In this document: positions 53,794 through 63,075 of the stretch, in pieces
Layout: each line of letters starts with the position of its first letter
Position numbering within the stretch: the stretch's first letter is position 1
Origin: Dyella nitratireducens
Lineage (GTDB): Bacteria > Pseudomonadota > Gammaproteobacteria > Xanthomonadales > Rhodanobacteraceae
Assembly: GCF_014642835.1 (NCBI RefSeq)
Contig: NZ_BMJA01000005.1
Span: 248,001 to 312,000, forward strand
DNA length: 64,000 nt
Direction of reading: 5' to 3'
Notes under the pieces: generated by a model
What the model was told of the DNA's origin: nothing
Databases searched by the model: none
The model's input: only the letters and a program-made list of their open reading frames with translations
Position numbers and translations under genes: made by a program

Positions 53794-54708
53794 TCAACAC
53801 TCCTTGGCAGCGACCGGTATCGCGGCAACCGGTGCGCGACGCCTGGCATTGGCCAGTGCAACGCCGCCGATGGTGATCGCGCCGCCCAGCAAGGTCAGCC
53901 AACCGGGTTGCTCACCCAACCACACCCAGCCGATCAGCACCGCGATCGGTGGCGAAAAATAGATGAAACTGGTGACTTGCGAAGCCGGCGCGCGTTTCAG
54001 CGCGGCATTCCAAGTGAGATAGCCCACGAAGGTTGGTGCGATACCCAACCATATCAGCGCGGCAATGTGCGACCACGGTGCCACCACCAACGCGTGTGGC
54101 AATCCGAGACCAAACGGTACTGCACCCAGCGTGCCGGCAAGAAAACCGAATGTCGTCACGCCGATCATGTCGTTACGCGCAAACAGCGGCTTCTGTCCTA
54201 CAAACAGCACCGCCGAGGCAAGCACGCTGATCAGCACCAGCGCCGCCATCGGCTGGAAACGAACTTCCTTGCCACTGGTAAGCACCACCAGCACGACGCC
54301 AATCAGCGCCACACCCAGACCCATCGCGCTGCGTGCACTAATGCGCTCACCGATCCAGAACGCCGACAACGCAGCGGTTACCGCTGGCACCAATGAGATC
54401 AGGATCGACGCCGTACCGCTGGCGATGCGCGTTTCGGCATAGTTGAGGCACAGGTGATAAGCCGTAAGGCCGAATACACCGAGCACGGCCAGCTGCAGCC
54501 AATCGCTGCGCCGAGGCAGCGCGGCGCCCCGCATCCACAGCAGCGCGACGAAACAGAACGAACCGATGGCAAGTCGCGCGAGCGCTACCTCGCCCGGTGT
54601 AAAGGAAGCCAGCGCATACGCAATCGCCGCATAGGCGGACGACCAGGTAAGCAGCGCGATGGCAATGTAGACGAGCGCACGCCCATCAAGGCGTTCGGTA
54701 CTGTTCAT
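53794..54708 (-). CDS. EamA-family drug/metabolite transporter
   Basis: From ATG 54708 the 304-residue protein has ten membrane helices in two EamA repeats. The first starts LVYIAIALLTWSSAYAAIAYALASFTPGEVALARLAIGSF. The second contains LIWLGIAPTFVGYLTWNAALKRAPASQVTSFIYFSPPIAVLIGWVWLGEQPG. Members export amino acids or small metabolites through the inner membrane. It is divergent from an Lrp-family regulator gene, which suggests amino acid-responsive control; the substrate remains unknown. Confidence 0.9.
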   Translation of the reverse strand: MNSTERLDGRALVYIAIALLTWSSAYAAIAYALASFTPGEVALARLAIGSFCFVALLWMRGAALPRRSDWLQLAVLGVFGLTAYHLCLNYAETRIASGTASILISLVPAVTAALSAFWIGERISARSAMGLGVALIGVVLVVLTSGKEVRFQPMAALVLISVLASAVLFVGQKPLFARNDMIGVTTFGFLAGTLGAVPFGLGLPHALVVAPWSHIAALIWLGIAPTFVGYLTWNAALKRAPASQVTSFIYFSPPIAVLIGWVWLGEQPGWLTLLGGAITIGGVALANARRRAPVAAIPVAAKEC

Positions 54709-54834
54709 GGGTCGATCCGTGCATAAGGGGAGCAGGAATGGGATAAATCCTAGTCTTGGGCCGGCTGCTGATGAATAATGCATCCGAAGTCATCCCCCAT
54801 GTTTCGCCATCGATCAAAGTATCAATCCAGGCTT

Positions 54835-55335
54835 ATGACCTACGAATCGAAACCTGATTGGGACGCCAAGGATTGGCAGCTACTCGAAGCCTTGCAGCAC
54901 GATGCCCGCATGGGCTACGCCGAACTGGGCCGCAAGGTGCGGCTTTCCGCGCCAGCCGTGGCCGAGCGCATCAAGCGCATGGAGGAAGCCGGCATCATCG
55001 CCGGCTATCGTGCGGTGATCGAGCCCAAGCGCATGGGTTTTGGCATCGAAGCGATGGTGCGTGTGCGTTGCGATGGCGGTATCTGCTCGCGCATCGGCAA
55101 ACTCGTTACCGACATTCCGGAAGTATTGGATTGCCGCCGTCTTGCCGGCGAAGATTCCGCACTGCTGCGCGTGGTGGCCATGTCGATCACGCATCTGGAA
55201 TCCGTGCTCGACCGCTTGTTGAAAATTCACTCAAGCGTCAGCACTACCACGCTGATCGTTTTGCAGACACCGCACGCGAATCGCCCCATCACACGCGGCA
55301 TGTGGGATACGGCACGCGCGCTTTCGGCAGACTGA
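54835..55335 (+). CDS. Lrp/AsnC-family transcriptional regulator
   Basis: From ATG 54835 (MTYESKPDWDAKDWQLLEALQHDARMGYAELGRKVRLSAPAVAERIKRMEEAGIIAGY) the 166-residue protein has the AsnC winged helix. The ligand-sensing RAM domain follows, with FGIEAMVRVRC, VLDCRRLAGEDSALLRVVAMSI and STTTLIVLQT. It is divergent from the EamA exporter and probably controls it in response to an amino acid. The in-frame ATG at 54778 lies in the intergenic region and is less likely. The aminopeptidase gene follows after 31 bases. Confidence 0.9.
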   Translation: MTYESKPDWDAKDWQLLEALQHDARMGYAELGRKVRLSAPAVAERIKRMEEAGIIAGYRAVIEPKRMGFGIEAMVRVRCDGGICSRIGKLVTDIPEVLDCRRLAGEDSALLRVVAMSITHLESVLDRLLKIHSSVSTTTLIVLQTPHANRPITRGMWDTARALSAD

Positions 55336-55366
55336 GTGCCTCGCACTCCCAAGGACATTCCCCATC

Positions 55367-56317
55367 ATGCACACGATGTATCCCGAGATCGAACCCTATC
55401 GCACGCATCGCATCGCGGTGGATGGCCGGCATACGCTCTATGTCGAAGAATGCGGCAATCCGCAAGGCTTGCCAGTGATTTTTCTACATGGCGGTCCCGG
55501 TGCGGGATTGTCGCCGTATCACCGGCGCTTCTTCGATCCGCAACGCTATCGCATCGTGCTGTTCGATCAGCGCGGCGCGGGACGTTCCACGCCATTCGCC
55601 GACCTTACCGACAACACGACCTGGCATCTGGTGTCGGATATCGAGGCCATTCGCGAGCAGATGGGTATCGAACGCTGGGTGGTGTTCGGCGGCTCCTGGG
55701 GTTCCACGCTGGCGCTCGCCTACGCGCAAACGCATCCCGAGCGAGTGCTGGGCCTGGTATTGCGCGGTATTTTTCTGTGCCGTCCGGAAGAAGTCCGCTG
55801 GTATTACGAAGAGGGCGGCGCATCGTGGATCCTGCCGGAAAAATGGGCGCGTTATGCGGCGGCGATACCCGCCGAAGAACGCGGCCAGATGTTGGAAGCC
55901 TATTGGAAGCGGCTGACCAGCGGCGATGAAAAGGTAAGGCTCGAAGCGGCCAAGGCCTGGGGTGCATGGGAAGGCGGCGGCATCACATTGGAAGAAAGCC
56001 CGGAAACCGAAGCAAGCTTTGCCGCACCGGACGTTGCGCTGAGTCTCGCACGCATCGAAGCGCACTATTTCCGCCATCACGCGTTCCTCGAATCCGGCCA
56101 GCTGCTGCGTGACGTCGCCAAGCTGCGCCACATTCCCACCACCATCGTGCACGGCCGCTACGACATCATTTGCCCGGTAAAAAACGCCGTCGATCTGGCG
56201 GCAGTTTGGCCGGAAGCGGAGTTCCATATCGTCGTGGCCGGGCATGCGGCGTCGGAACCGGCCATTGTGGATGTCCTGGTGCAGGCGACGGATCGGCTGG
56301 CCGATCGCTATTGCTGA
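55367..56317 (+). CDS. pip: Prolyl aminopeptidase
   Basis: This alpha/beta-hydrolase releases N-terminal proline from peptides in the cytoplasm. The 316-residue protein has the oxyanion segment FLHGGPGAGLSPYHRRFFDP and FDQRGAGRSTP. The nucleophile elbow is FGGSWGSTLALAYAQTHP with Ser110. The acid is in IVHGRYDIICPV, and the catalytic histidine is in VAGHAASEP. All prolyl iminopeptidase signatures are complete. It is read in the same direction as the Lrp gene, 31 bases away. Confidence 0.93.
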   Translation: MHTMYPEIEPYRTHRIAVDGRHTLYVEECGNPQGLPVIFLHGGPGAGLSPYHRRFFDPQRYRIVLFDQRGAGRSTPFADLTDNTTWHLVSDIEAIREQMGIERWVVFGGSWGSTLALAYAQTHPERVLGLVLRGIFLCRPEEVRWYYEEGGASWILPEKWARYAAAIPAEERGQMLEAYWKRLTSGDEKVRLEAAKAWGAWEGGGITLEESPETEASFAAPDVALSLARIEAHYFRHHAFLESGQLLRDVAKLRHIPTTIVHGRYDIICPVKNAVDLAAVWPEAEFHIVVAGHAASEPAIVDVLVQATDRLADRYC

Positions 56318-56396
56318 TCGAAGCGAACAAGGAACGGATATTCGTCGCGAAAACTCTTCGACATAGTGGGTCGCTCCCCTTCAAAGGTCATGTTCG

Positions 56397-57038
56397 ATGC
56401 TCACCCTATTCGACTACGCACCTTCCGAAAACGCCTGGAAAGTACGCCAGCTGCTGCAGCACCTTCAGCGCCCCTATCTCACCGTGACGGTCAACATCTT
56501 TGAAGGCGAGGGCCGCAGCGAGGCATACCAGCGCATCAGCCCCACCGGCACCGTGCCGGCGATCCAGCTGGACGATGGACGCACGATGGCGGAATCGAAC
56601 GCCATTTTGTTTTATCTGGCGATGGATACGCCGTACCTGCCGCATGACGCTTTTGGCCGGGCAAAAGTGCTTCAATGGCTGAGTTTTGAGCAGGAGCGGG
56701 TGGAGTCGGTGATCGGCTCGCTGCGCTACTGGACACTCACAGGCAAACTGGAAAAACGTGCGCTGGTATTGGTGGAGATGAAGCGCAGCACGGGCGAACG
56801 TTCGCTGGATATTTTGAATCGCGAACTGGCAAGCCGCCCGTTCCTCACCGAACACGGTTACAGCATCGCGGACATCTCGGTGTTTGCCTATGGCAGCCGC
56901 GCGGAGGAGGCGGGCTTTTCGCTGCAAACCTATCCACACGTGCGTGCGTGGATCGAGCGGGTGAAATCGCAGCCCGGGCACCTGGCCACCATGCATCCTT
57001 ATTCGGAAGATCCGCATAGCGCCAAGGAATTGCCCTAA
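56397..57038 (+). CDS. Glutathione S-transferase family protein
   Basis: The 213-residue protein opens MLTLFDYAPSENAWKVRQLLQHLQRPY, with Ser in the position of the glutathione-activating residue. It carries RISPTGTVPAIQLDDGRTMAESNAILFYLA for glutathione binding. The helical domain includes GERSLDILNRELASRPFLTEHGYSIADISVFAY. It looks like a complete cytosolic beta- or theta-like transferase. It is unrelated in detail to the other transferase at 53043. The substrate is unknown. Confidence 0.88.
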   Translation: MLTLFDYAPSENAWKVRQLLQHLQRPYLTVTVNIFEGEGRSEAYQRISPTGTVPAIQLDDGRTMAESNAILFYLAMDTPYLPHDAFGRAKVLQWLSFEQERVESVIGSLRYWTLTGKLEKRALVLVEMKRSTGERSLDILNRELASRPFLTEHGYSIADISVFAYGSRAEEAGFSLQTYPHVRAWIERVKSQPGHLATMHPYSEDPHSAKELP

Positions 57039-57112
57039 CCAACCTCCGCCATGGGCCGGGACGGGGGAGCGGTGGCATACTCGCCGCTCCCGATTCCCCT
57101 GGAAGCCGCACG

Positions 57113-58963
57113 ATGTCTCCGCTTCGTACCCTGGCCCTTGGTGCGCTGGTCCTGCCGGTGGCCGCCTATGCCAACGACCCCTACTCCTATGCACAGCCGG
57201 ATGAGGTTCGCGTCACCCATCTCGACCTGAAGCTCAAGATCGAATTTCCGCAGCGCAAGCTGGAGGGCGAAGCCACGCTGACGTTGAATTGGAAGGATCC
57301 CAAGGCCGCCGTGCTGGTGCTGGATACGCGCGACTTGAGCATTGCCAGTGTTGAATCGGTCGATGCCGCCGGCAAGACGGCGCCGCTGACATACGCGCTG
57401 GCGCCACGCGACAAGCAGCTCGGCAGCAAGCTCACGATTCAAACGCCGCAACATCCGCACGAAATACGCATCGCGTACAGCACCTCACCGAATGCCAGCG
57501 GCCTGCAATGGTTGCCGCCCGCGCAAACCGCGGACAAGAAACTGCCTTTCATGTTCTCGCAATCCGAATCCATCCATGCGCGCTCCTGGGTGCCGCTGCA
57601 GGATTCGCCGGCCATCCGCTTTACTTACGATGCGCAAGTCACGGCACCGAAAGACATGCGCGTGGCGATGAGCGCGCCGAATGATCCGCAGCATCCATTG
57701 GATGGCGAGTTCACCTTCAAGCAAACGCATCCGATTCCTTCCTATTTGCTGGCGATTGCTGCCGGTGATCTTTCAGTCAAGGAAACCGGTCCACGTTCGG
57801 CGGTGTATGCGGAGCCTTCCGTGGTCGGCAAGGCTGCGCATGAATTCGAAGACACTGAAAAGATGATTGCCACGGCCGAGCAACTCTACGGTCCGTATCG
57901 CTGGGGCCGTTACGACCTGCTCGTGCTGCCACCGAGCTTTCCCTACGGCGGCATGGAAAATCCGAACATGACCTTCGCCACGCCGACCGTGCTGGTGGGC
58001 GACAAGAGCCTGGTCTCGCTGGTGGCGCACGAGCTGGCGCATTCCTGGTCCGGCAATCTGGTCACGGCGGCATCATGGCGCGACATCTGGCTCAACGAAG
58101 GTGTTACCACCTATGTCCAGGGCCGCATCACCGAAGCGCTGTACGGCAAGCGCCAGGCCGATGAAGAAGATTTGCTCAGCATCCATGCGCTGCAGCGCGA
58201 ACTCGGCGAGATGCCGGAGAATGCGCAGCGCCTGGCACCCAAGCCCGGCAACATTGATGCGGATGACACGCTTTCCGACGTGGCATACAGCAAGGGCTCA
58301 TGGTTCCTGCGCACGTTGGAGCAACGCTTTGGCCGCGAAACCTTCGACAACTATCTGAAGGGCTATTTCGATCACTTCGCTTTCCAGAGCATCACCACCG
58401 AGCAGATGCTCGACTATCTGAAGCCGAACTTGATCGACAAATACCCCGGCAAGATGAGCTGGGACGACGTGAAGGCATGGGTGTACGGCACCGGTGTGCC
58501 CAAGAACGCACCGATCCCCGACTCACCGCGCTTCGACACGATCGACAAGGAGCGCACCGCCTTCCTCGCCGGCACCCTGAGCGCGGACAAGCTCGATGCG
58601 AAGGACTGGAATACGCAGGAGTGGATGTACTTCCTGGATGGCCTGCCGGACACGCCGCCGCTCGCCAAGATGCAGGAACTCGATTCCGCCTGGCACCTCA
58701 CCGGCACGCCCAACGCCGAAATCGGCATGCGCTGGTACGTGCACGCCATCGCTGCCGGCGACAAAGCCACCTGGCCAGCTGCCGCGGAACATATGACACG
58801 CATCGGCCGCCTGTATCTCACCATGCCGGTCTACCGCGCGCTGAGCAAAACGCCGGATGGCCTGGCCTTTGCCGAGCAGGTGTATGCGAGGGCGAAGAAC
58901 GGTTACCACCCGCTGACGCAGCAGGCGGTGGAGGCATTGTTTGCGAAGGCTGGAAAACGCTAG
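57113..58963 (+). CDS. M1-family zinc aminopeptidase (leukotriene A4 hydrolase-like)
   Basis: The 616-residue protein has a signal peptide (LRTLALGALVLPVAAYA), so it works in the periplasm. The N-terminal beta domain is followed by the exopeptidase motif PYGGMENPNMTFATP and the zinc site HELAHSWSGN (His306, Glu307, His310), with the third ligand Glu in WLNEGVTTYVQGRI. A C-terminal helical domain of LTA4-hydrolase type ends the chain. It removes N-terminal residues from peptides. Both M1 signatures are intact. Confidence 0.93.
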   Translation: MSPLRTLALGALVLPVAAYANDPYSYAQPDEVRVTHLDLKLKIEFPQRKLEGEATLTLNWKDPKAAVLVLDTRDLSIASVESVDAAGKTAPLTYALAPRDKQLGSKLTIQTPQHPHEIRIAYSTSPNASGLQWLPPAQTADKKLPFMFSQSESIHARSWVPLQDSPAIRFTYDAQVTAPKDMRVAMSAPNDPQHPLDGEFTFKQTHPIPSYLLAIAAGDLSVKETGPRSAVYAEPSVVGKAAHEFEDTEKMIATAEQLYGPYRWGRYDLLVLPPSFPYGGMENPNMTFATPTVLVGDKSLVSLVAHELAHSWSGNLVTAASWRDIWLNEGVTTYVQGRITEALYGKRQADEEDLLSIHALQRELGEMPENAQRLAPKPGNIDADDTLSDVAYSKGSWFLRTLEQRFGRETFDNYLKGYFDHFAFQSITTEQMLDYLKPNLIDKYPGKMSWDDVKAWVYGTGVPKNAPIPDSPRFDTIDKERTAFLAGTLSADKLDAKDWNTQEWMYFLDGLPDTPPLAKMQELDSAWHLTGTPNAEIGMRWYVHAIAAGDKATWPAAAEHMTRIGRLYLTMPVYRALSKTPDGLAFAEQVYARAKNGYHPLTQQAVEALFAKAGKR

Positions 58964-59044
58964 CGCGTGCCTCAAACTTGCCGTGAATGGCTCCCTCCCC
59001 TGCCATGCAGGGGAAGGGGGTAATGTCTCTTGCATGGTTCGGAT

Positions 59045-60034
59045 ATGAGTCCAATGAGCACCAGCACCACCCGCCCCCTCTGGCAACGCCTGCTGATCCG
59101 TCGCCTGAAATTCATCGTCATCATCACGCTGCTTATCATCGTCGTGGGCGGCGGCAGCTATCTGTTTGCACCGCAATGGCTGGTGCAAGCCAACTTCTGG
59201 CGCCAAGCGACCGCGGCACAGCTGGAGAAGAAAGCCGTTCAAGCCGGCGACACGCGCTGGGTGTATTACGAAGGCGGCCAGGGTCCCACCATCGTGCTGC
59301 TACACGGGTTTGCGGCGAACAAGGAAGTATGGCTGCCCGTGGCGCCGTTGCTCACTGCGCATTTCCATGTGGTGATTCCGGACCTTCCTGGCTGGGGTGA
59401 GTCATCGCGCAATCCCGGTGCCAGCTACAACATCGACAACCAGGCCGAGCGCCTGAATGACTTCATTCAGACCCTGCATCTGCAGCACTCGCTGATCGTG
59501 GGCCATTCGATGGGCGGCGCCGTTGCCGGCGTGTATGCCGCCGAGCATCCGCAGGACGTTGCGGAGCTGGCACTGGTCGATTCGCTCGGCCTGAAGTTCA
59601 AGGAAAACGCATTCGCCAAGGAAGTGATGAGCGGCAAGAACATCTTCGACTACAACGACCGCGCCGGTTTCCTGAGCGCCAATGCGTGGGCATTCGAACA
59701 CGTACCGTCTATCCCGGGCCGATTCATCGACGTGTTCGTGCAGGAAAACATCAAGAACCGCGCCTTCATCGACAGCACTTTCAATGAACTGCGCGAGAAC
59801 TCGCAGGTACTGTCATTGCAGACGCGGCTCGACAAACTCACCATGCCGGTACTCGGCATGTGGTGCCACGACGACAAAATCATCGACATCTCCGCGCTCG
59901 AGAGCCTGCGCACCGGCCTTACCAATACGCCGTCGATCAGCACCAGCATCTTGAACGGCTGCAACCATATGCCGCAGATGGAAAAGCCGCAGGCCTTCGC
60001 GCAGGTGCTGACGAATTTCATGCTGGCGCATTAG
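59045..60034 (+). CDS. Membrane-anchored alpha/beta hydrolase
   Basis: The 329-residue protein (start at 59045; ATG 59054 is equally possible) has an N-terminal helix (FIVIITLLIIVVGGGSYLF) that anchors it or serves as signal. The hydrolase domain has IVLLHGFAANKEVW, VIPDLPGWGES, the nucleophile elbow VGHSMGGAVAGVYA, an acid in MWCHDDKIIDI and histidine in NGCNHMPQMEKP. Ester or lipid substrates are likely, but none is shown. A GFA-family gene starts three bases after the stop. Confidence 0.88.
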   Translation: MSPMSTSTTRPLWQRLLIRRLKFIVIITLLIIVVGGGSYLFAPQWLVQANFWRQATAAQLEKKAVQAGDTRWVYYEGGQGPTIVLLHGFAANKEVWLPVAPLLTAHFHVVIPDLPGWGESSRNPGASYNIDNQAERLNDFIQTLHLQHSLIVGHSMGGAVAGVYAAEHPQDVAELALVDSLGLKFKENAFAKEVMSGKNIFDYNDRAGFLSANAWAFEHVPSIPGRFIDVFVQENIKNRAFIDSTFNELRENSQVLSLQTRLDKLTMPVLGMWCHDDKIIDISALESLRTGLTNTPSISTSILNGCNHMPQMEKPQAFAQVLTNFMLAH

Positions 60035-60036
60035 CC

Positions 60037-60432
60037 ATGCAGACCTTCGAGGGCTCCTGTCATTGCGGCACAGTGCGATTCCGCGTGACGGCAACGGTCA
60101 CGGAACTCACGACCTGCGATTGCTCCTTGTGCAAGATGCGTAACGCGTTGATGCTCAAGGTGCCGGAACATGCATTGCTGATACGGCAAGGCGAGCAGGC
60201 GCTCACGCTGTACCAATGGAATACGCGGCGGGCGAAGCACTATTTCTGCAAGCATTGCGGCATTTACGTATTTCACCGCAAGCGCGCCGCGCCCGACCAC
60301 TATGGCGTCAACGTGTTTTGCCTGGAAGGCTTCGATCCAGCCGCGGTGTCCGTACGTGCCGCGGAGGGTGCCACGATGACGATCGAGGATGCGGAAGCCC
60401 GGCCGGAATGGCCAGGTCCACGAGCGATCTGA
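60037..60432 (+). CDS. GFA-family (glutathione-dependent formaldehyde-activating-like) protein
   Basis: This 131-residue protein has the paired-cysteine zinc pattern of the GFA family: GSCHCGTVRF, TTCDCSLCKMRNALM and YFCKHCGIYVFHRK. GFA-type proteins bind zinc, and one member condenses formaldehyde with glutathione; most have no proven reaction. It lies three bases behind the alpha/beta hydrolase gene, so the two are co-transcribed. It is convergent with the trehalase gene. Confidence 0.88.
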   Translation: MQTFEGSCHCGTVRFRVTATVTELTTCDCSLCKMRNALMLKVPEHALLIRQGEQALTLYQWNTRRAKHYFCKHCGIYVFHRKRAAPDHYGVNVFCLEGFDPAAVSVRAAEGATMTIEDAEARPEWPGPRAI

Positions 60433-60442
60433 GGCCAACCAA

Positions 60443-60470
60443 CATCGTTCTCGCATAAGCGGGAACGATG
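60443..60470. repeat. Short hairpin between convergent genes
   Basis: CATCGTTCTCGC and GCGGGAACGATG form an almost perfect 12-bp stem around ATAA. The sequence resembles half of a family-2 arm. It lies between the GFA gene and the trehalase gene and could also end transcription, though there is no U run. Confidence 0.5.
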
Positions 60471-60478
60471 TCAGGAAT

Positions 60479-62107
60479 CTACGCCGTCGCTGCGGCACAC
60501 GCTTCGTTTGCCGGATGCTCCGGCTTCTCATGCAGTAGACGTCGCGTGACGCCATTCGTCCAGCCAAAACCGTCCTGCAACGGATATTCGCCGCCTGTGC
60601 CGCCGACTGCACCGCCTGACGGCATCATCAGTACGTATTTTTCAACGATCTTGCTTTCGCGTTCGTACAAGCTGCCCACGGTTTGCAGCCAGCGATGCGC
60701 GATGTCTTCAGCCAGATCATGCAAGCCGTAACGGCGCAGGCCGCAAATCGCCAGCCATTGCAACGGCGCCCAGCCATTCGGCTTGTCCCATTGTTCGCCA
60801 GTTTCCTCCGCGGTCGCACCCAGGCCACCCTCCTCCAGCAGCTGACTGCGCAAGGCTTCTGCCACCTGCAGCGCCTGATCTGGGCTGGCAAGGCCGACGT
60901 ACAACGGCGCGCTCGCCGCCGCGTTGATCGCTTCGCGTGGCGCATGGCGCTGCCAGTCGTAATCGAGAAAACTGCCGGCGGCGCGGTTCCATAGCAGACG
61001 GTTGATCGCATCGTGACGGCGCTGTGCGCGCGCCTCGAAGGCATCGGCCTGTTTGCGTTGTCCATCGGCACGGCTGAGCACGGCAATCTGGCGCTCCAGG
61101 TAATAGATGAAGGCATTGAGATCAACCGGCAGGATCGCCGTGGTACGGATGGTTTCGAGCCTGCCTTCGTCGCACCAGCGCGAACTGAAATCCCAGCCTG
61201 ATGCGGCGCCGGCACGCAGTTCGCGATACACCTCCATGCTGGGTCGCGTACTGCGGCGTGCCGTCATCACATCTTCCAGATGCGCCTCTTCACGAGGCGT
61301 ATCGCGATCGTCCCAGTAGCGATTGAGAAGGCTGCCATCATCCAGGCGCACGCAATGGCGATACGCATCGTTGGGACGCAGTGCTTCGGCGCCTTCCATC
61401 CAATAGTCGTATTCCCTGCACAGTTGCGGCAGCCACTCGATCGCTTCGCTCACGCCATGCTGCTCGAACAGCCCCACCATCAAGGCGAACACCGGCGGCT
61501 GCGAGCGACTCAGGTAATAGGTACGGTTGCCGTTGGGAATGTGGCCATAGGCGTCGATCAAGTACGCAAAATTGTTCGCCATGTCATGGAGCAAATCGTG
61601 GCGCCCGCTTTCCGCCAGACCAAGCATGGTGAAATACGAGTCCCAGTAATACAGCTCGGTGAAACGTCCGCCCGGTACCACGTAGCAATTTGGCAAAGGC
61701 AACAACGAAGACTTGTGGGGGTGCAGGTTGGGATGCCGCGACAGCACGTCCCACAGGCCATCGATGTGTTCGCGCAATGATTGACCGGGCACGGACACAT
61801 AGTGGCTGGCGTGTATCACAGGCACTTCGAAGTGCTCATGGACGAAGGTGGCCAGATCGAAATCCGGCTGGCCGCGCTGTTCACGGTAGATCGCGAGAAT
61901 ATGTTCGGGCTCACCCACCGGTGCGCAGTCGACGAAGGTCTTGCTGTCGGCAAACACGTGGGTCATTTGCACATCGACGAACAATTCCTGATAGCGGTCC
62001 GCTGGCGTCAGCGTATCGGCAGGCGCGACGCCGGCAGGTCTGATACGCGGGCTTGCAAGTGTTTGCTTGTTCATCACCGGACTTTGCGTCGATGTGGCAT
62101 CCGCCAT
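60479..62107 (-). CDS. treF: Alpha,alpha-trehalase, cytosolic GH37 type
   Basis: The enzyme hydrolyses trehalose to two glucose molecules. The 542-residue protein has no signal peptide, as in cytosolic TreF. GH37 signatures are [21 protein letters not shown] near residue 145, GWDFSSRW with the catalytic Asp near residue 310, and [13 protein letters not shown] near 460. [16 protein letters not shown] near the C-terminus completes the pattern. The glucose released could be used by the glucokinase encoded at 18388. Confidence 0.93.
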   Translation of the reverse strand: MADATSTQSPVMNKQTLASPRIRPAGVAPADTLTPADRYQELFVDVQMTHVFADSKTFVDCAPVGEPEHILAIYREQRGQPDFDLATFVHEHFEVPVIHASHYVSVPGQSLREHIDGLWDVLSRHPNLHPHKSSLLPLPNCYVVPGGRFTELYYWDSYFTMLGLAESGRHDLLHDMANNFAYLIDAYGHIPNGNRTYYLSRSQPPVFALMVGLFEQHGVSEAIEWLPQLCREYDYWMEGAEALRPNDAYRHCVRLDDGSLLNRYWDDRDTPREEAHLEDVMTARRSTRPSMEVYRELRAGAASGWDFSSRWCDEGRLETIRTTAILPVDLNAFIYYLERQIAVLSRADGQRKQADAFEARAQRRHDAINRLLWNRAAGSFLDYDWQRHAPREAINAAASAPLYVGLASPDQALQVAEALRSQLLEEGGLGATAEETGEQWDKPNGWAPLQWLAICGLRRYGLHDLAEDIAHRWLQTVGSLYERESKIVEKYVLMMPSGGAVGGTGGEYPLQDGFGWTNGVTRRLLHEKPEHPANEACAAATA

Positions 62108-62179
62108 GCAGACGAATCACCATTCAATGACGAAACGCTACGGATATAGCCGTGGAGCGAGGGTGAAGTTGCAAACGTG

Positions 62180-62758
62180 TCAAATCACCCAGGGCACGAG
62201 CGCTTTGACGTGCCGCATGTAGTTGCGATATTGCTCGCCAAATAATTCGCACAGCCAGCATTCTTCAAGCCGTAACTTGCGCCAGAACGCAACGGCGAGC
62301 AGGACCACGCCGATAAGCGCGTGCCACTCGCCGATCGCAAGCGCCGTGCCGAAAAACGCCAGCAGCAAACCGGTGTAGATCGGATGCCGCACCAAGCTGT
62401 ACGGCCCGCGCACGATCAGTTCGTGATCCTGCTTCAGCTGCACGATGCCGCTCCAGTTACGCCCCAATATCACGCGTGCCCAGCAGGCAAAGCCCAAACC
62501 CAGCACCGTCACGCCCAAACCCAGCCACGTTACCGACCATTGATCCGGTACGAAGCGTTGATTGAGCCATGTGCCATCCAGCGACGGGTATCGACGCAAC
62601 ATGAGCACGGCGAGGATCAGCCATAGCACATGCCTTCCCCAGCGTGAGCCGGTTGATTCGACACGTACGGCAGGTTTCACCCGCAGTGCACTGATGGCCC
62701 AATAGGCCAGCCATAGCACCCATGCAACATTGATCCATTGCGCGGGCGAGCTCGGCAT
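62180..62758 (-). CDS. Isoprenylcysteine-carboxyl-methyltransferase-family membrane protein
   Basis: The 192-residue protein has about five membrane helices and the SAM-binding end typical of the ICMT/PEMT group. This reads ILGRNWSGIVQLKQDHELIVRGPYSLVRHPIYTGLLLAFFGTALAIG, then KLRLEECWLCELFGEQYRNYMRHVKALVP. Bacterial members are probable methyltransferases of unknown substrate. It is the last gene of a three-gene minus-strand operon, six bases behind the YCII-domain gene. Confidence 0.83.
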   Translation of the reverse strand: MPSSPAQWINVAWVLWLAYWAISALRVKPAVRVESTGSRWGRHVLWLILAVLMLRRYPSLDGTWLNQRFVPDQWSVTWLGLGVTVLGLGFACWARVILGRNWSGIVQLKQDHELIVRGPYSLVRHPIYTGLLLAFFGTALAIGEWHALIGVVLLAVAFWRKLRLEECWLCELFGEQYRNYMRHVKALVPWVI

Positions 62759-62764
62759 CGCGCG

Positions 62765-63067
62765 TTATGCCGGCGGCGGAAGTACGGCATGCATCGGGTG
62801 GATTTCGAAGCGGAATCCGCGCTCGGCTTTCATCACTGGATCGCCATCGACCAGCGGCTCCGGCGCCATGTCGTCGGGCAGCTGCATGACGAGAATGCCG
62901 TACGCTCCTGCGGGGTCCATCACGGGACCGAAGACGACGGCATAGCCTTTGCTCATTTGTTCGCGCCAGTAATCGGCATGCTCTTTCATCAGCGCCCGTT
63001 CCTCGGGCGTGATGTCGGCGGGGAAGGTGGCGCGCGGGCCATGCAATTTGCAGAAGAAGTGGCGCAT
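62765..63067 (-). CDS. YCII-related domain protein
   Basis: From ATG 63067 (MRHFFCKLHGPRATFPADITPEERALMKEHADYWREQMSKGYAVVFGPV) the 100-residue protein has the YCII-related ferredoxin-like fold, with the conserved histidine in EHADYW. GAYGILVMQLPDD follows. Related proteins are dehydrochlorinase-like or of unknown role. It lies eight bases behind the YgjP-like gene, in the same operon. Confidence 0.85.
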   Translation of the reverse strand: MRHFFCKLHGPRATFPADITPEERALMKEHADYWREQMSKGYAVVFGPVMDPAGAYGILVMQLPDDMAPEPLVDGDPVMKAERGFRFEIHPMHAVLPPPA

Positions 63068-63075
63068 GGCCTTCC

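Noticed and set aside
55336-55929. 197-codon plus-strand frame overlapping the prolyl aminopeptidase gene
   Set aside because: The aminopeptidase frame carries all catalytic motifs; this one is Arg/Ser-rich and unrecognisable.
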